Notes under the pieces: generated by a model | The model's input: only the letters and a program-made list of their open reading frames with translations | What the model was told of the DNA's origin: nothing | Database searches by the model: none | Origin: Megachile rotundata | Taxonomy: Eukaryota > Arthropoda > Insecta > Hymenoptera > Megachilidae | DNA: 64,000 bases | Direction: 5' to 3' | Assembly: GCF_050947335.1 (NCBI RefSeq) | Contig: NC_134993.1 | Coordinates: 9,548,001 to 9,612,000, forward strand | Translations under genes and position numbers: made by a program | Shown here: piece by piece, positions 11,331-23,142 of the stretch | How the letters are laid out: each line of letters begins with the position of its first letter | How positions within the stretch are numbered: the stretch's first letter is position 1

Positions 11331-11949
11331 ATTACCAAATTTCCAAACATCCAAACAGTCAAACTCCAACCATCAAAATATTCGAATTCAGTGATGAAAA
11401 CCCACCGCAGCATCAAGAAGCATTCAACGATTGCATCTACCAGCAATTCGATTTAGATAACTTCATATCGAGACGAATTCGAGAGAAGAACATCCGTTCG
11501 ATAAAAGTGTATCTCCTTCCAGTATTTGTGCATTTTCGATTTGTTGAAAAGTTTCCCGTGAAACCGATAGATCATGTTCATCGATCGAGGGGGATTGACC
11601 TTGGAGATAATAATCTGTCGCTCCTTGACGAAGACCGTGTAATTCTCTCAGACACTGGCTATCGATCCACTGAACTTTTGATTGAATTGAGCAATTTGTG
11701 CACGGGGAATCCTCTTTACGATGCACTATGTAAGATAGGGCCACTCGTCGATACGCATTCTCATCGATTCCACAGGGTTTTTACCCAGAACATACTTCAA
11801 CTTAAGTGAATCGCTTTCTTCGATAGATATCTTCCAATGCATCTTCTTCATTTCTGCGAAGCGATCTGTTTTCTACGATGTAACGAGCGTCAATAGCGAT
11901 TTTTGCTTTAAGAGGATCTCTGATGGCTGAATGATGAGATTACGAATGG
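11331..11949. other. Unique spacer between two inverted arrays
   Basis: About 0.6 kb of mixed-composition sequence separates a C-rich array from a G-rich array of the same unit. Overlapping open frames exist on both strands (11507-11809 plus, 100 codons; 11463-11744 minus, 93 codons). Neither has a motif I recognise and they conflict with each other, so I call no gene. Confidence 0.45.
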
Positions 11950-12880
11950 AGGCATTTGGGAATTTTGGGATTTGGGGATTTGGGGACTTTGGGAATTTTG
12001 GGATTTTGGGATGTTGAGATTTGGGGATTTGGCGATTTTGGGATTTGGGGGATTTTGGGATTTTGGGATTTGGGGGATTTTGGGATTTTGGGAATTTTGA
12101 GAATTTCGGGAATTTTGAGATTCGATCATTTGGAAATTTCGGAATTTTGGGATTTGGCAATTTTGGGATTTGATCATTTGGAAATTTGGGAATTTCGGGA
12201 TTTGGAAATTTTGGGATTTGGGAAGATTGGGATATAGGAATTTTAGAATTTGGAAGTTTTAAAATTTGGGGATCTTGGACTTTGGGAATTTTGGGATTTG
12301 GGAATTTTGGGATTTGGGAATTTTGGGATTTGGGAATTTTGGGATTTGGGAATTTTGGGATTTGGGAATTTTGGGATTTGGGAATTTTGGGATTTGGGAA
12401 TTTTGGGATTTGGGAAGTTTGGGATTTGGGAATTTTGGGATATGAGAATTTTGGGATTTAGAAATTTTGGAATTTGGAAGTTTTGAAATTTGGGAATTTT
12501 GGGATTTGATCATTTGGAAATTTTGGAATTTTGGAATTTGATCATTTGGAAATTTGGAAATTTTGGGATTTGGAAATTTTGGGATTTAGAAATTTTGGGA
12601 TTTGAAAGTTTTGGAATTTGGAAAGATTGGGATTTAGGAATTTTAGAATTTGGAAGTTTTGGAATTGGAGGATTTTGGACTTTGGGAATTTTGGGATTTG
12701 AAAGTTTTGAAATTTGGGGATTTTGGATTTTGGGAATTTTGGTATTTGATCATTTGGAAAATTGGGAATTTAGGGATTTTAGGATTGGAGACTTTTATAA
12801 TTGAGATTTGGCAATTTTATAAATTGGGAATTTTGAGGCTTGGGATTATAATGATTTGGCAATTTAGGTAATTTTAATCC
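11950..12880. repeat. 16-bp minisatellite GGGATTTGGGAATTTT (G-rich on +)
   Basis: This is the same unit as the array at 10535-11330 but in inverted orientation. From 12283 to about 12415 the 16-mer repeats without error for roughly eight units. The flanks carry variants such as GATCATTTGGAAATTT and GGAAGTTTTGGAATTTGG. Open frames in it are by-products of the unit. Confidence 0.96.
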
Positions 12881-13665
12881 TAGGAATCTTGTAATTTAGG
12901 GATTTAGAAATTTAAGGACTCTGAAGCTTAGAAATTTGAGAATTTAGGGATCTGTTTACTTAGAGTCCTAGCAGTTTATGAATTTGATAATTTAGGGATT
13001 TTTAAACTTAAATATCTAGTAATTTAAGGATTTGGGAATTTAGGGATTTTTTAAGTTAGATATATGGTAATTTGTGGATTAAGGAATTTAGGTATTTTTA
13101 AGCTTAGGAATTTGGGGATTTAGGGATCTTGAAATCTAGGGATCTGGTAATCTAGGGATTTTTGAACGTAAGGATCAGGTAATCTAGGGATTTTTCAGCG
13201 TAGTGATCTGATAATTTAGTGATTTAAGTATTTACGTATTTTGGAAGTTTGGAACCTAGTAACTTTGGGATTTGGGAATTTAGGTTTTGTGGAACTTAGG
13301 GACTTTCGAACTTTGGGAGCTGGTAATTTATGGATTTGAAAATTTAGGGATCTTGCAGCTTAGGAATTTGAAAATTTAGGAATTTTCTAAGTTAGGTACC
13401 TGGTAATTTGTGTACTTCACAATTTAGGGATTTATAAACTTAGGAATCTAGTAATTTAGATTCCTAAATTCCTAGGAATTTAAGAGTTTAGGGATTTGAG
13501 AATTTGGAGATTTAAGTATTTGGGGTTGTAAGAATTTGGAGATATAAGAATTTAGGAATTTGAGTATTTGGTGATTTTTGAATTTGGATATTTGAATACT
13601 TGGAGTTTTGGGTCTTAAGAGATTTGAGATCGTGGACATTTGACTATTTGCATATTCGAGAACCT
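12881..13665. repeat. Decayed continuation of the G-rich octamer array
   Basis: Units such as AATTTAGGGATTT and TTAGGAATCTAGTAATTT are still recognisable with roughly 8-bp phase but are strongly diverged. This looks like the old flank of the homogenised core to its left. Confidence 0.8.
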
Positions 13666-13672
13666 GGGGATT

Positions 13673-13712
13673 AATATATTAATATTAATTAATTAATTAA
13701 TTAATTAAGATT
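13673..13712. repeat. Short TTAA/ATTA palindromic microsatellite
   Basis: A run of ATTAATTAATTAATTAATTA is flanked by TTAATATTAA. It is self-complementary and could extrude a hairpin. Confidence 0.8.
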
Positions 13713-14590
13713 TTATAACCCAAAAATTTGCATTAAAAAAACTCCACACCTCCACCCACCCAAATCACTTTCCCAAATTACAAAGTACTACCCCCTACCC
13801 AAAATCATCAAACACCCAAAACACCCAGACATCTCGATTACCATCCATCTAAATTACATCTTGCAATGCACATATTGTTGATCAAACAATGCATCTTCGT
13901 CCCTAAACACGCTATGTACGTGAACTCGGTATCCAAGTATATATTTAGATATTTGGGTTTTGCTGAACTATCCCGCGTATCGCAAACAAACTATCTAACT
14001 AACTAACTAACACCAGATAATGAAAACTAACACCTTCTGACCCAATAAACCGCAAAGGTTAGGTGTGTTTCTGGCGGATGTTTACAGAGGCAAAAGTTCT
14101 CTGGGACGAGTAACAAGGTGAAACGCGAATCGCTTGATTACGAAGGAAACGGGTAAACCGTCCATGGGATAATTTCTTTCGGACAAGAGAATACATATTA
14201 CGTTACTATCTAGTCGAAAATCAAGGCCTCTTTCGCGTTAACGGAGAAGCCCCAAGGAGAAACCCTTATCCTGACACCTGATCGCTAAGGAAGTTCGCCA
14301 GCAACATCTGAAACACAAAGCCGGCTGCTTAAATTATGCCTGGAAGTTTCGGTTGTAATTTTATGCATCTTAACGTGCAGCATGAAGTTGTGTACGGTAA
14401 ATGGCTTGTTTCCTGGGAAAACGGAGACATCGGAGTACATATAGTGAAATGTGGACACACGATTTACCGGAGGGAGCGCTCGTATTGTGGAAGATGGTGA
14501 CAGTAGTTTTGATAGCGGGTAGAGTTGTTGCGTTTCTTGCTTTGTATGGAGGTTGCTGGAAGAGGAGGTGAGAGAGGAAGTAGTTTGTTT
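13713..14590. other. Unique island, no gene seen
   Basis: A C-rich AT stretch (13740-13870) is followed by mixed-composition sequence including a short TAACTAACTAACTAAC run near 13996. No sizeable open frame or RNA gene was found. Confidence 0.45.
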
Positions 14591-14594
14591 TGGG

Positions 14595-15770
14595 GAGTTT
14601 GGGGAATTGGGGATTTTGGGATTTGGGGTGGTAGGGGTTTGGGGGAATGGGGATTTGAGGATTTGTGGATTGGGAGAATTGGGGGTTGAGGATTTCGAGA
14701 TGTATTTGGAGTGTTGAGAATTTGGGGATTTGAGTATTTTGAGTTTTGAGAATTTGGGGATTTCAGTATTTGGAGGTTTGAGAATTTGGGGATTTGGGAA
14801 TTTGGGGATATAGGGATTTGAAGATTTCGAGATTTGGGAATGTAGGGATTTGAAAATTTAAAGATCTGGGGATTTAGGAATTTAGGGATTTAGGGATTTA
14901 GGGATTTGGAGATTTAGGAATTTGAAAATTTGGGAATTTGGAGATTTAGGAATATGGGGATTTAGAGATTTGGAGATTTGAAGATTTAGAGGTTTAGGAA
15001 TTTGGTAATTTAGGGATTTGAAAATTTAGAGATTTGGAAATTTAGGAATTTAGGGATTTAGGAATTTGGAGATTTAGGAATTTGAAAATTTGGGAATTTG
15101 GAGATTTACGAATTTGGTGACTTAGAGATTTGGAGATTTGAAGATTTAGAGGTTTAGGAATTTGGTAATTTAGGGATTTGGAAATTTAGAGATTTGGAAA
15201 TTTAGGAATTTGATATTCTGGAATTTGAAGTTTTGAAATTTGAAATTTTGGATTTTGGAAATTTTGGAATTTGAAATTTTGGATTTTGGAAATTTGGGAA
15301 TTTGGAGATTTAGGAATTTGGGGATGTGGAGATTTGGAGATTTGAAGATTTAGAGGTTTAGGAATTTGGTAATTTAGGGATTTGGAAATTTAGAGATTTG
15401 GAAATTTAGGAATTTGGGGATTTAGGGATTCGAAAATTCGAGAATTTGGAGATTTAGGAAATTGGAAATTTAAGAATTTTAGAATTTAGGTATTTGAAGA
15501 TGTAGAAATCTACAAATTGAGGATTTAAACATTTTGAAATCCAGTAAATTGTAAAATTTGGAGATATGTGGATTTTAAAATTTAAGAATTTGGGAATCTG
15601 GGGATTTGGAGATTTAGGAATTTAGCAGTCTAGTGATTTTTTATTATAGGAGCTGGACAATCTAGTGATTTTGGTATTTAACGATTATCAGGTTTAGGGT
15701 TTTGGAGATTTGGAGTTTTGGAGTTATGAAGATTTTAGAATTTTTGGAATTTAGAAATTAAAAAATTAAG
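14595..15770. repeat. G-rich octamer array with 160/204-bp higher order
   Basis: Octamers such as GGGATTTA, GGAATTTG and GAGATTTG follow in phase. A longer block containing GAAGATTTAGAGGTTTAGGA recurs at 14980, 15140 and 15344, showing higher-order duplication with steps of 160 and 204 bp. Confidence 0.92.
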
Positions 15771-15859
15771 GCATGTAGAAATGTAGAGAGAAGAAATATA
15801 AAAATGTAAAAATATGGAATTAAAATTCAGAAATATAGAAATTCAGTTAATAAATTTAT

Positions 15860-16140
15860 AAAAATATTAAGATTCAGATAATGCAATTTATAGATATATT
15901 AAAATGCAGATAATTTAACAATTTATAATAATATGAAAATTCAGATAATTTGACAATTTATAAAAATGCAAAAGTTCACATAATTTGACAATTTACGAAA
16001 ATGTAAAAATTCACATGATTTGACAATTTACAAAAATGTAAAAATTCACATAATTTGACAATTTATAAAAATGCAAAAATTCACATAATTTGACAACTTA
16101 TAAAAATAAAACAGTTCAAATAATTTAACAATTGATACCA
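15860..16140. repeat. 35-bp AT-rich minisatellite
   Basis: TGACAATTTA recurs at 15951, 15986, 16021, 16056 and (as TGACAACTTA) 16091, an exact 35-bp step, with AAAAATGCAAAAATTCACAT between. Older copies extend to the left. Confidence 0.92.
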
Positions 16141-16219
16141 CTATAACAATTCAGAAAATTTAATATGCAGAATCACAAAATCACAATACCTAAAACAAAC
16201 GTGACCTAAATTTTTCAAT

Positions 16220-16930
16220 GTTCTTTACTTATTAACTATCTAATTTACTTATTATCATCTAACTTCACATTATTAGAAACATTACCAAGAACAAATATTC
16301 TTTCAACTGATGACCAGTCAAAAATTAACCAATTAACTAATTAACTTATTGTCATCTAACTTTACATTATTACAAACATTATCAAGAACTAATATTCTTT
16401 CAATTGATGACCAGTAAAAAATTAACTAATTAACTAACTAATAAACTTATTATCACTTAATTCCACATTATTAGAAATATTATCAAGATCAAATATTCTT
16501 CCAATTGATGACCAGTAAAAAATTAACTAATTAACTAACTAATAAACTTATTATCACTTAATTCCACATTATTAGAAATATTATCAAGATCAAATATTCT
16601 TCCAATCGATGACCAAGCAAAAACTAACTAATTAACTAACTAATTAACTTATTGTCACCTAACTTCACATTATTTGAAACATTATCAACAATTATTCTTC
16701 CAATTGATGGCCAGTCAAAAATTAACTAATTATCTAACTAATTAACTTATTATCACCTAACTTCACATTATTACAAACATTGTCAAGAACTAATATTCTT
16801 CCAATCGATGACCAATCAAAAACTAATTAATTATCTAACTAATTAACTTATTGTCACCTAACTTCACATTATTCGAAACATTATCAACAATTATTCTTCC
16901 AATTGATGACCAATCAAAAAACCTACAGGA
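16220..16930. repeat. 98-101-bp tandem repeat, seven copies
   Basis: The landmark GATGACCAGTCAAAA (with GATGGCC and GATGACCAATC variants) lies at 16309, 16406, 16507, 16608, 16706, 16807 and 16905. Steps are 97-101 bp. Each unit also carries ATTAACTAATTAACTTATT and ACTTCACATTATTAGAAAC. Copies alternate between about 98 and 101 bp through a small indel near the TATCAAGAAC / TATCAACAAT segment. Confidence 0.95.
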
Positions 16931-17935
16931 GAGACTCAGTTTCACACGGTACTCAATCCTGCAGCTAATTAAAAAAGCACCAAGACATCATTTATCAGAT
17001 CAATGAATCATGGTCGTTAGAAGCTCCTAATACGATTAGTCGCTGAGTTTTATGGGTCTTCATGTATAATTAAACAGATTCTAAGGTATTTAATCTCACG
17101 GCTAGCGGTTTCCCTTGAAATTGTGTCGTAGACTATGCGCAAATCCCTTACTTCCTAAAATCTACTCCCAACTTCTTCCGCGGGGCTTAACAGGGATCAT
17201 TAATATTCAGTTGAAATATGTTTTGATTAAACGTTCCCTAGTGTTGTTAACTCGAGTTCTAGGAAATTTCGAAGATTTAATTAAACAGCAGGAACGAAAG
17301 AGATCCCTATTTCTACGGTTGTAATGAAGAAATTGTTCTTCGAACCGAGAACCCGAGGTCCAAAAGTGAAATACTTTAGGCCTTGGAATTTAAGGAAAAA
17401 TTGTTGAGAATATATCAAAATCGATTGATAAAAGATTACTATATCGTTAGTTTATGTAAAACGTGAACACCGCCCCAAATATCATTCCTTGTCGTATAAT
17501 CGCCATCGTTCAGTTATCAACAGTTTATTGTAATATTATTTTATTAAATTAATTATTATTTTTTGCCTTAACATCCATTTAATAATTCAAAATTGTCGTC
17601 TTCCATTGTTGCATAATTTTAATAGACTTTATAACGTATCGTTATTAAAGTATCGATCTATTTCATGCCAATTAATCGAATATTTTAATATTTCGCTCGG
17701 AGAGAGACGTTAATATTTCAAGTTTAATTCGGTTGCTAATTTCCTGGACGAATTGCTCCAGGAGGGATTATATAGATTCGTAAGAAGATTTGTAAGATGT
17801 TTAATTAATCTTTGAAAATTAATGAAGGAGAGTTTTAGGGTACTGATGGTGGTTATTGAAATGAAGGGAAATTGAATTATAGGAAACGGAAGTTGAGGGG
17901 TTTAAAGGTTTTCAGTGAAAATTTTTTTGTTCTGA
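16931..17935. other. Unique sequence, no gene supported
   Basis: Mixed-composition sequence to about 17380, with one 69-codon open frame (17115-17324), then AT-rich sequence. No recognisable motif, exon signal pair or RNA gene. Confidence 0.4.
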
Positions 17936-17939
17936 ATTG

Positions 17940-19580
17940 AATCTTGGATTTTGGAAATTTTGGAATTCGAAACTTTGAAATTTGGAATTGTAGAATTTGA
18001 AATTTTGAAATTCTGGAATTTAGAAATTTTAGAATTTGGAAATTGGCAATTTTGGAATTTGGAAACTGGCAATTTTGGAACCTGGAAATTTTGGAATTTA
18101 AAATTTTGGAATTTGAAATTTTGGGATTTAGAAATTTTGGAATTTGATATTCTGGATTTTGGAAATTTTGGAATTTGATATTCTGGAATTTGAAATTTTG
18201 GAATTGGGAAATTTTGGAGTTTGGAAATTTTGGAGTTTGGAAATTTGGAATTTGGAAATTTTGGTATATCAAATTTTGGAATTTGGAAATTTTGGTATTT
18301 CAAATTTTGGAATTTGGAAATTTTGGTATTTCAAATTTTGGAATTTGGAAATTTTGGTATTTCAAATTTTGGAATTTAATATTTTGAAATATGAAATTTT
18401 GGAATTTGCAAATTTTGGTATTTCAAATTTTGGAATTTGACATTTAGGAATTTGAAATTTTGGAATTTGGAAACTAGGAATTTGGAAATTTTGGTATTTC
18501 AAATTTTGGAATTTGCTATTTTGGAATTTGGAAATTTTGGAATTTGGAAATTTTGGAATTTGAAAATTTTGGAATTTGGAAATTTTGGAATTTGGAAATG
18601 TTGGAATTTGGAAATTTTGGAATTTGATATTTTGGAATTTGGAAATTTTGGAATTTGGAAATTTTGGTATTTGAATTTTTGGAATTTGATATTCTGGAAT
18701 TTGATATTTTGGTATTTGAAATTTTGGAATTTGCTATTTTGGAATTTGGAAATTTTGGAATTTGGAAATTTTGGAATTTGAAAATTTTGGAATTTGGAAA
18801 TTTTGGAATTTGGAAATGTTGGAATTTGGAAATTTTGGAATTTGATATTTTGGAATTTGGAAATTTTGGAATTTGGAAATTTTGGTATTTGAATTTTTGG
18901 AATTTGATATTCTGGAATTTGATATTTTGGAATTTGAAATTTTGGAATTTGGAACTTTGGAATTTGGAAATTTTAGAATTTGGAAATTTTGGTATTTGAA
19001 ATTTTGAAATTTGATATTTTGGAATTTGGAAATTTTGGAATTTTATATTTTGGAATTTGAAATTTTGGAATTTAAAATTCTGGAATTTAGAAATTTTAGA
19101 ATTTGGAAATTGGCAATTTTGGAATTTGGAAACTAGGAATTTGGAAATTTTGGTATTTGAAATTTTGGAATTTGATATTTTGGAATTTGGAAATTTTAGA
19201 ATTTGGAAATTTTGGAATTTGAAAATTTTGGAATTTGGAAATTTTGGAATTTGGAAATGTTGGAATTTGGAAATTTTGGAATTTGATATTTTGGAATTTG
19301 GAAATTTTGGAATTTGGAAATTTTGGTATTTGAATTTTTGGAATTTGATATTCTGGAATTTGATATTTTGGAATTTGAAATTTTGGAATTTGGAACTTTG
19401 GAATTTGGAAATTTTAGAATTTGGAAATGTTGGTATTTGAAATTTTGGGAGTTTGATATTTTGGAATTTGAAATTTTGGAATTTAAAATTCTGGAATTTG
19501 GAAATTTTGGAATTTGAAATTTGAATTTTAAAATTTAAAAATTTTGGATTTTTCAATTTACATTTTGGAAATTTCAATTT
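17940..19580. repeat. GGAATTTGGAAATTTT array with ~219-bp higher order
   Basis: The 16-bp unit GGAATTTGGAAATTTT and octamer variants (GATATTTT, GGTATTTC) fill 1.6 kb. A longer segment starting ATTTTGGTATTTGAATTTTT recurs at 18661, 18879 and 19320, offsets of 218 and 441 bp (about two times 220), so blocks of about 219 bp have been duplicated. Open frames on both strands (such as 18516-19601 minus) are by-products. Confidence 0.95.
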
Positions 19581-20195
19581 ACATAAATTACCCAGAAACA
19601 ATACAATAATATTAAAAAACTAGTAACAACATTTTAAAAATAAAAGTGCAAAGAATGACGAATGAATGTAATTAATTCCTACTGTTTGAGAAATTTATGC
19701 AGAAAGTTGATTATATGCGAACAATGTATAAAAATGAAAGAAAAACGTTTTTAAGTAAGCCGGTGGTATACATATAGTGTCCACTGGCAGGCTTGCCAAC
19801 GACTTGATTAAACATTCCACGTGGATTGAAAGTTTCGATCGAAATTAGTCAGCTGCGGCGAAGCGAACGTTTGCAATTCAGAATCGTGAAACTTTTGACT
19901 CTTTTCGTTCCTGTTAAATTTAACTTGAGAATGGGAGCAGTCTCTTTATTTGTAATTCAATTACCGATGAGCAGTGCTACTTAATTATCAGTCGAATCGC
20001 ATCTAATTAATATCCTGATAAGTGGGTGGTTGACGATTAAATTTCGTCCAAACGTTATTTGGATGGTCGATTAGTTAATGCGTAATTAAAATTCGATTAA
20101 TAACTTATTGATCAGTGACTTTATCCAATAATTAATTGAATTATTTCATAATTAAAAATTATTTAGAATCAATATGTTTAAAATTAAAAAATTTT
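19581..20195. other. Unique AT-rich sequence, no gene seen
   Basis: No open frame longer than background and no repeat unit was seen. A short mixed-composition part lies at 19760-19930. Confidence 0.45.
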
Positions 20196-20199
20196 TGAG

Positions 20200-21330
20200 G
20201 GCATAACTTTGGAATTCTTAGATTCCTAAATTTATAAACTTGAAATTCTTAAATTCCTAAAACCATACACATAGAATTTCAGTAATCTAACACTTCTAGA
20301 ATTCTAGAATTCCAATATACCATTTTACTATTCTAAATTACCAGAATATTAGAATTCCAATATTCATTTAAATATTCCAAAGTTCCAGAATTCCAGAAGT
20401 CCAGAATTCCAGAATTCTAGAGTTCTTGATTTCCAGAATATCAGAATTCCAATATACATTACAATATTTCAGAATTCCTGAATTCCAAAATTTTAGGATT
20501 CCACAATTCCTGAATTCTAGAATTCTAGAGTTATTGAATTCCAGAATATCAGAATTCCAATATTCATTACAATATTTCAGAATTCCTGAGTTCCCGAATT
20601 CCTGAATTCCTGAATTCCTGAATTCCAAAATTCCAGAATTTCTAAATTCCAGAATTCCAACATTCATTTCAATATTTTAAAATTCCTGCATTCCTGAATG
20701 CCGGAATCCCAAAATTCTAGAATTCCACAACTCCTGAATTCCGAAATTCTAGAGTTTTTGTATTCCAGAATGTCAGAATTCGAATATTCATTACAAAATT
20801 TCTGAATTCTAGAATTCCAAAATTCCAAAATTCCAGAATTCCACAATTCCACATATCCGAAATTTCTAAATTCCAGAATTCCAATATTCATTTTAATTTT
20901 CCTGAATTCCTGAATTCCTGAATCCCAAAATTCTAGAATTCCACAACTCCTGAATTCCGAAATTCTAGAGTTTTTGTATTCCAGAATGTCAGAATTCGAA
21001 TATTCATTACAAAATTTCTGAATTCTAGAATTCCAAAATTCCAAAATTCCAGAATTCCACAATTCCACATATCCGAAATTTCTAAATTCCAGAATTCCAA
21101 TATTCATTTTAATTTTCCTGAATTCCTGAATTCCAAAATTCCAAATTTTGAGAATTCCACAATGCCGCAATTTCTAAATTCTAGAATGCTAATATTCATT
21201 TAAATTTTGCAGAATTCCAATATTCATTTCAATATTTCAGAACTCTTGAATTCCTGAATTCCACAATATCAGAATTCGAATATTCACTTCAATATTCCAG
21301 AATTCCAGAATTTCTCAATTTCAAAAACCC
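20200..21330. repeat. GAATTCCA octamer array with 216-bp higher order
   Basis: Octamers GAATTCCA, GAATTCCT and GAATTCTA follow in phase. A block starting CCCAAAATTCTAGAATTCCA lies at 20708 and again at 20924, a 216-bp duplication of nearly identical sequence. The minus-strand frame 20664-21170 shows the matching 72-residue repeat and is not a gene. The unit contains an EcoRI site, so this array would be cut very densely. Confidence 0.93.
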
Positions 21331-22305
21331 AAAATTCAAATATTCCCATTTTCCTAAATTTGAAAACTCGAAATTTTGAAATTTCCATCACAAAATCTGC
21401 CCCCAAAAATCTTCAAAACACGCTCCTTAAAAATTACCTCAATCTCCCTTTAAATAACCCATACGAATCTCCAGTTCATTTCCTTCTCCACATCTGAATT
21501 TCTTTTCCTACAACAACAGAATACAATTTCTGTCTACCCTGACAATCACAAAAACTGCACACGTCGTAAAGTCAGCATCGAAGCATCCTCCGTGCTCGCT
21601 CCTCGATCGTAACGTTTACGATACAATCGTCATAAATTGCCACAATCGTACGTCTTATCTATTCTCCATCCGACTCGAAACATCTCGTGTCGTATTCTCT
21701 GGATAACAGAATTTGCATAACCCAGAAACCCGAACTCGGATTAAGACATTAAGATTCCGTTTGAATCGGATCATGGCGAACACCATGAGCGAACCGGGTA
21801 CAGGGTTCAACCGTTTACCTTCCATCTGTCTGACAAAGGAAACGAATGTCACAATGGGCGATAATCGAAGAACAAAGCCCCGATTTGCTCGCGGACGATA
21901 TTGCCTCTAATCTCCGGTGTTTATCCGTGAGAATAGGAACGATGTTTATTATTGTAATACAGAGGCGTCGATCGGCCGCGACCAGAATTAACCACCGTTA
22001 TCGCGTTATTTCGCCGCAAATAATAACGTAACTCCCGTGGTACACGTGTAGAAACAATTCGCGCAGGCCGCGTGGAAAATTTGGTAAAAGCATTTTGTGA
22101 TTTCGGTGGACGCCACTTTGTACGGACGCTTGCGGTATAATCCACGAGCAAATTTTCCGAACGTATCGTAATTTATGTCGCTAGTTTCGTTTGTTTTGTT
22201 CGGGGAGCTTTTTGTGGACTGAATTCATTTTATCGACGAAAATTCGTGGGTGACTCTGTTAATGATATCGAAGTAACTTCGTTAAATTTGATGGAGGGTT
22301 ATTGG
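21331..22305. other. Unique island, no gene supported
   Basis: Pyrimidine-rich AT sequence to about 21540, then a mixed-GC, CpG-containing island to about 22230. Short frames overlap on both strands (21655-21852 minus, 21713-21910 plus, 21921-22151 minus) without family motifs. A regulatory or untranslated role is possible but not shown. Confidence 0.4.
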
Positions 22306-22309
22306 GTGG

Positions 22310-22958
22310 GGGTGGGGATTTGATGTTGTTTATACGAATGTGAGGGATTTGGGGATTTTGTAATGATTTGGGAAGTGTTTGGAGGATTTGAGTATTTGGA
22401 ATTATGAGAATTTGGGGATTTGAAAATTCGGAGATTTTAGTATTTGGAGATATCAGAATTTGAGGATTTGAGGATTTGGAAATATGAGAATTTGGAGATT
22501 TGAGGATTTGGAGCTTTGAGAATTTGGGGATTTGAGTATTTGGAGATTTGAGAATTTGGAGATTTGAGTATATGGGGATTTGAGTATTTGGAGATATTAG
22601 AATTTGGGGATTTGAGGATTTGGAAATATGACAATTTGGAGATTTGAGGATTTGGAGCTTTGAGAATTTGGGGATTTGAAAATTTAGAGGTTTTAGTATT
22701 TTGAGATATTAGAATTTGGGGATTTGAGTATTTGGAGATATGAGAATTTGGAGATTTTAGTATTTGGAGCTTTGAGAATATGGGGATTTGAGTATTTGGA
22801 GATTTGAGTATTTGAAGATTTGAGAATTTGGGGATTTGAGGATTTGAGGATTTGAGTATTTGGAGTTTTGAGAACTTCGACATTTGTGTATTTAGAGATT
22901 TGAGTATTTGGAGTTTTAAGAATTTAGAAATTTGACTATTTGGAGCTTTTAGAGTTTA
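22310..22958. repeat. G-rich array, GGGATTTGAGTATTTG type
   Basis: A 16-bp unit made of GGGATTTG plus AGTATTTG / AGAATTTG, with GAGATATGAGAATTTG variants, repeats some 40 times. The array ends directly at the left terminus of the inverted-repeat element beginning at 22961. Confidence 0.92.
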
Positions 22959-22960
22959 GA

Positions 22961-23104
22961 CAATGTTGTCTCACAACTAGTGTAGGTCTCTAAAATGGAG
23001 GGTAGCTGTCGTGATTCTGAATAACATTTCCCTTTGCAAAAACGGGGCTTGAAGCTTCGTTTTCAAATTATTAAGGAAAAACACCGGACCAATCAAAGCG
23101 CGAG
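22961..23104 (+). repeat. Left terminal inverted repeat, copy 1
   Basis: It matches the reverse complement of 23969-24098 with scattered substitutions and small indels. Shared landmarks are CTCACAACTAGTGTAGGTC, GAAGCTTCGTTTT and TTAAGGAAAAACAC. A CCAAT box lies at 23089-23093. Confidence 0.85.
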
Positions 23105-23107
23105 AGT

Positions 23108-23119
23108 TGCGCATGCGTA
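23108..23119. promoter_or_regulatory. NRF-1-like site, one base off consensus
   Basis: TGCGCATGCGTA differs by one base from the palindromic NRF-1 (Drosophila Ewg) consensus TGCGCATGCGCA. The change is a C-to-T at a CpG. It lies 14 bp inside a CCAAT box. Binding is inferred from sequence only. Confidence 0.35.
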
Positions 23120-23142
23120 GACGGGAGAGCGATAACTTCGGA

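Noticed and set aside
10522..11456. Long open frames (266 and 309 codons) on both strands
   Set aside because: They are translations of the 16-bp CCCAAAATTCCCAAAT unit. All frames are open because the unit has no stop, and the products are pure repeats.
18516..19601. 361-codon minus-strand frame, the longest in the window
   Set aside because: It is an FQNFKFQNIK-type translation of the GGAATTTGGAAATTTT array, with no non-repeat part of note.
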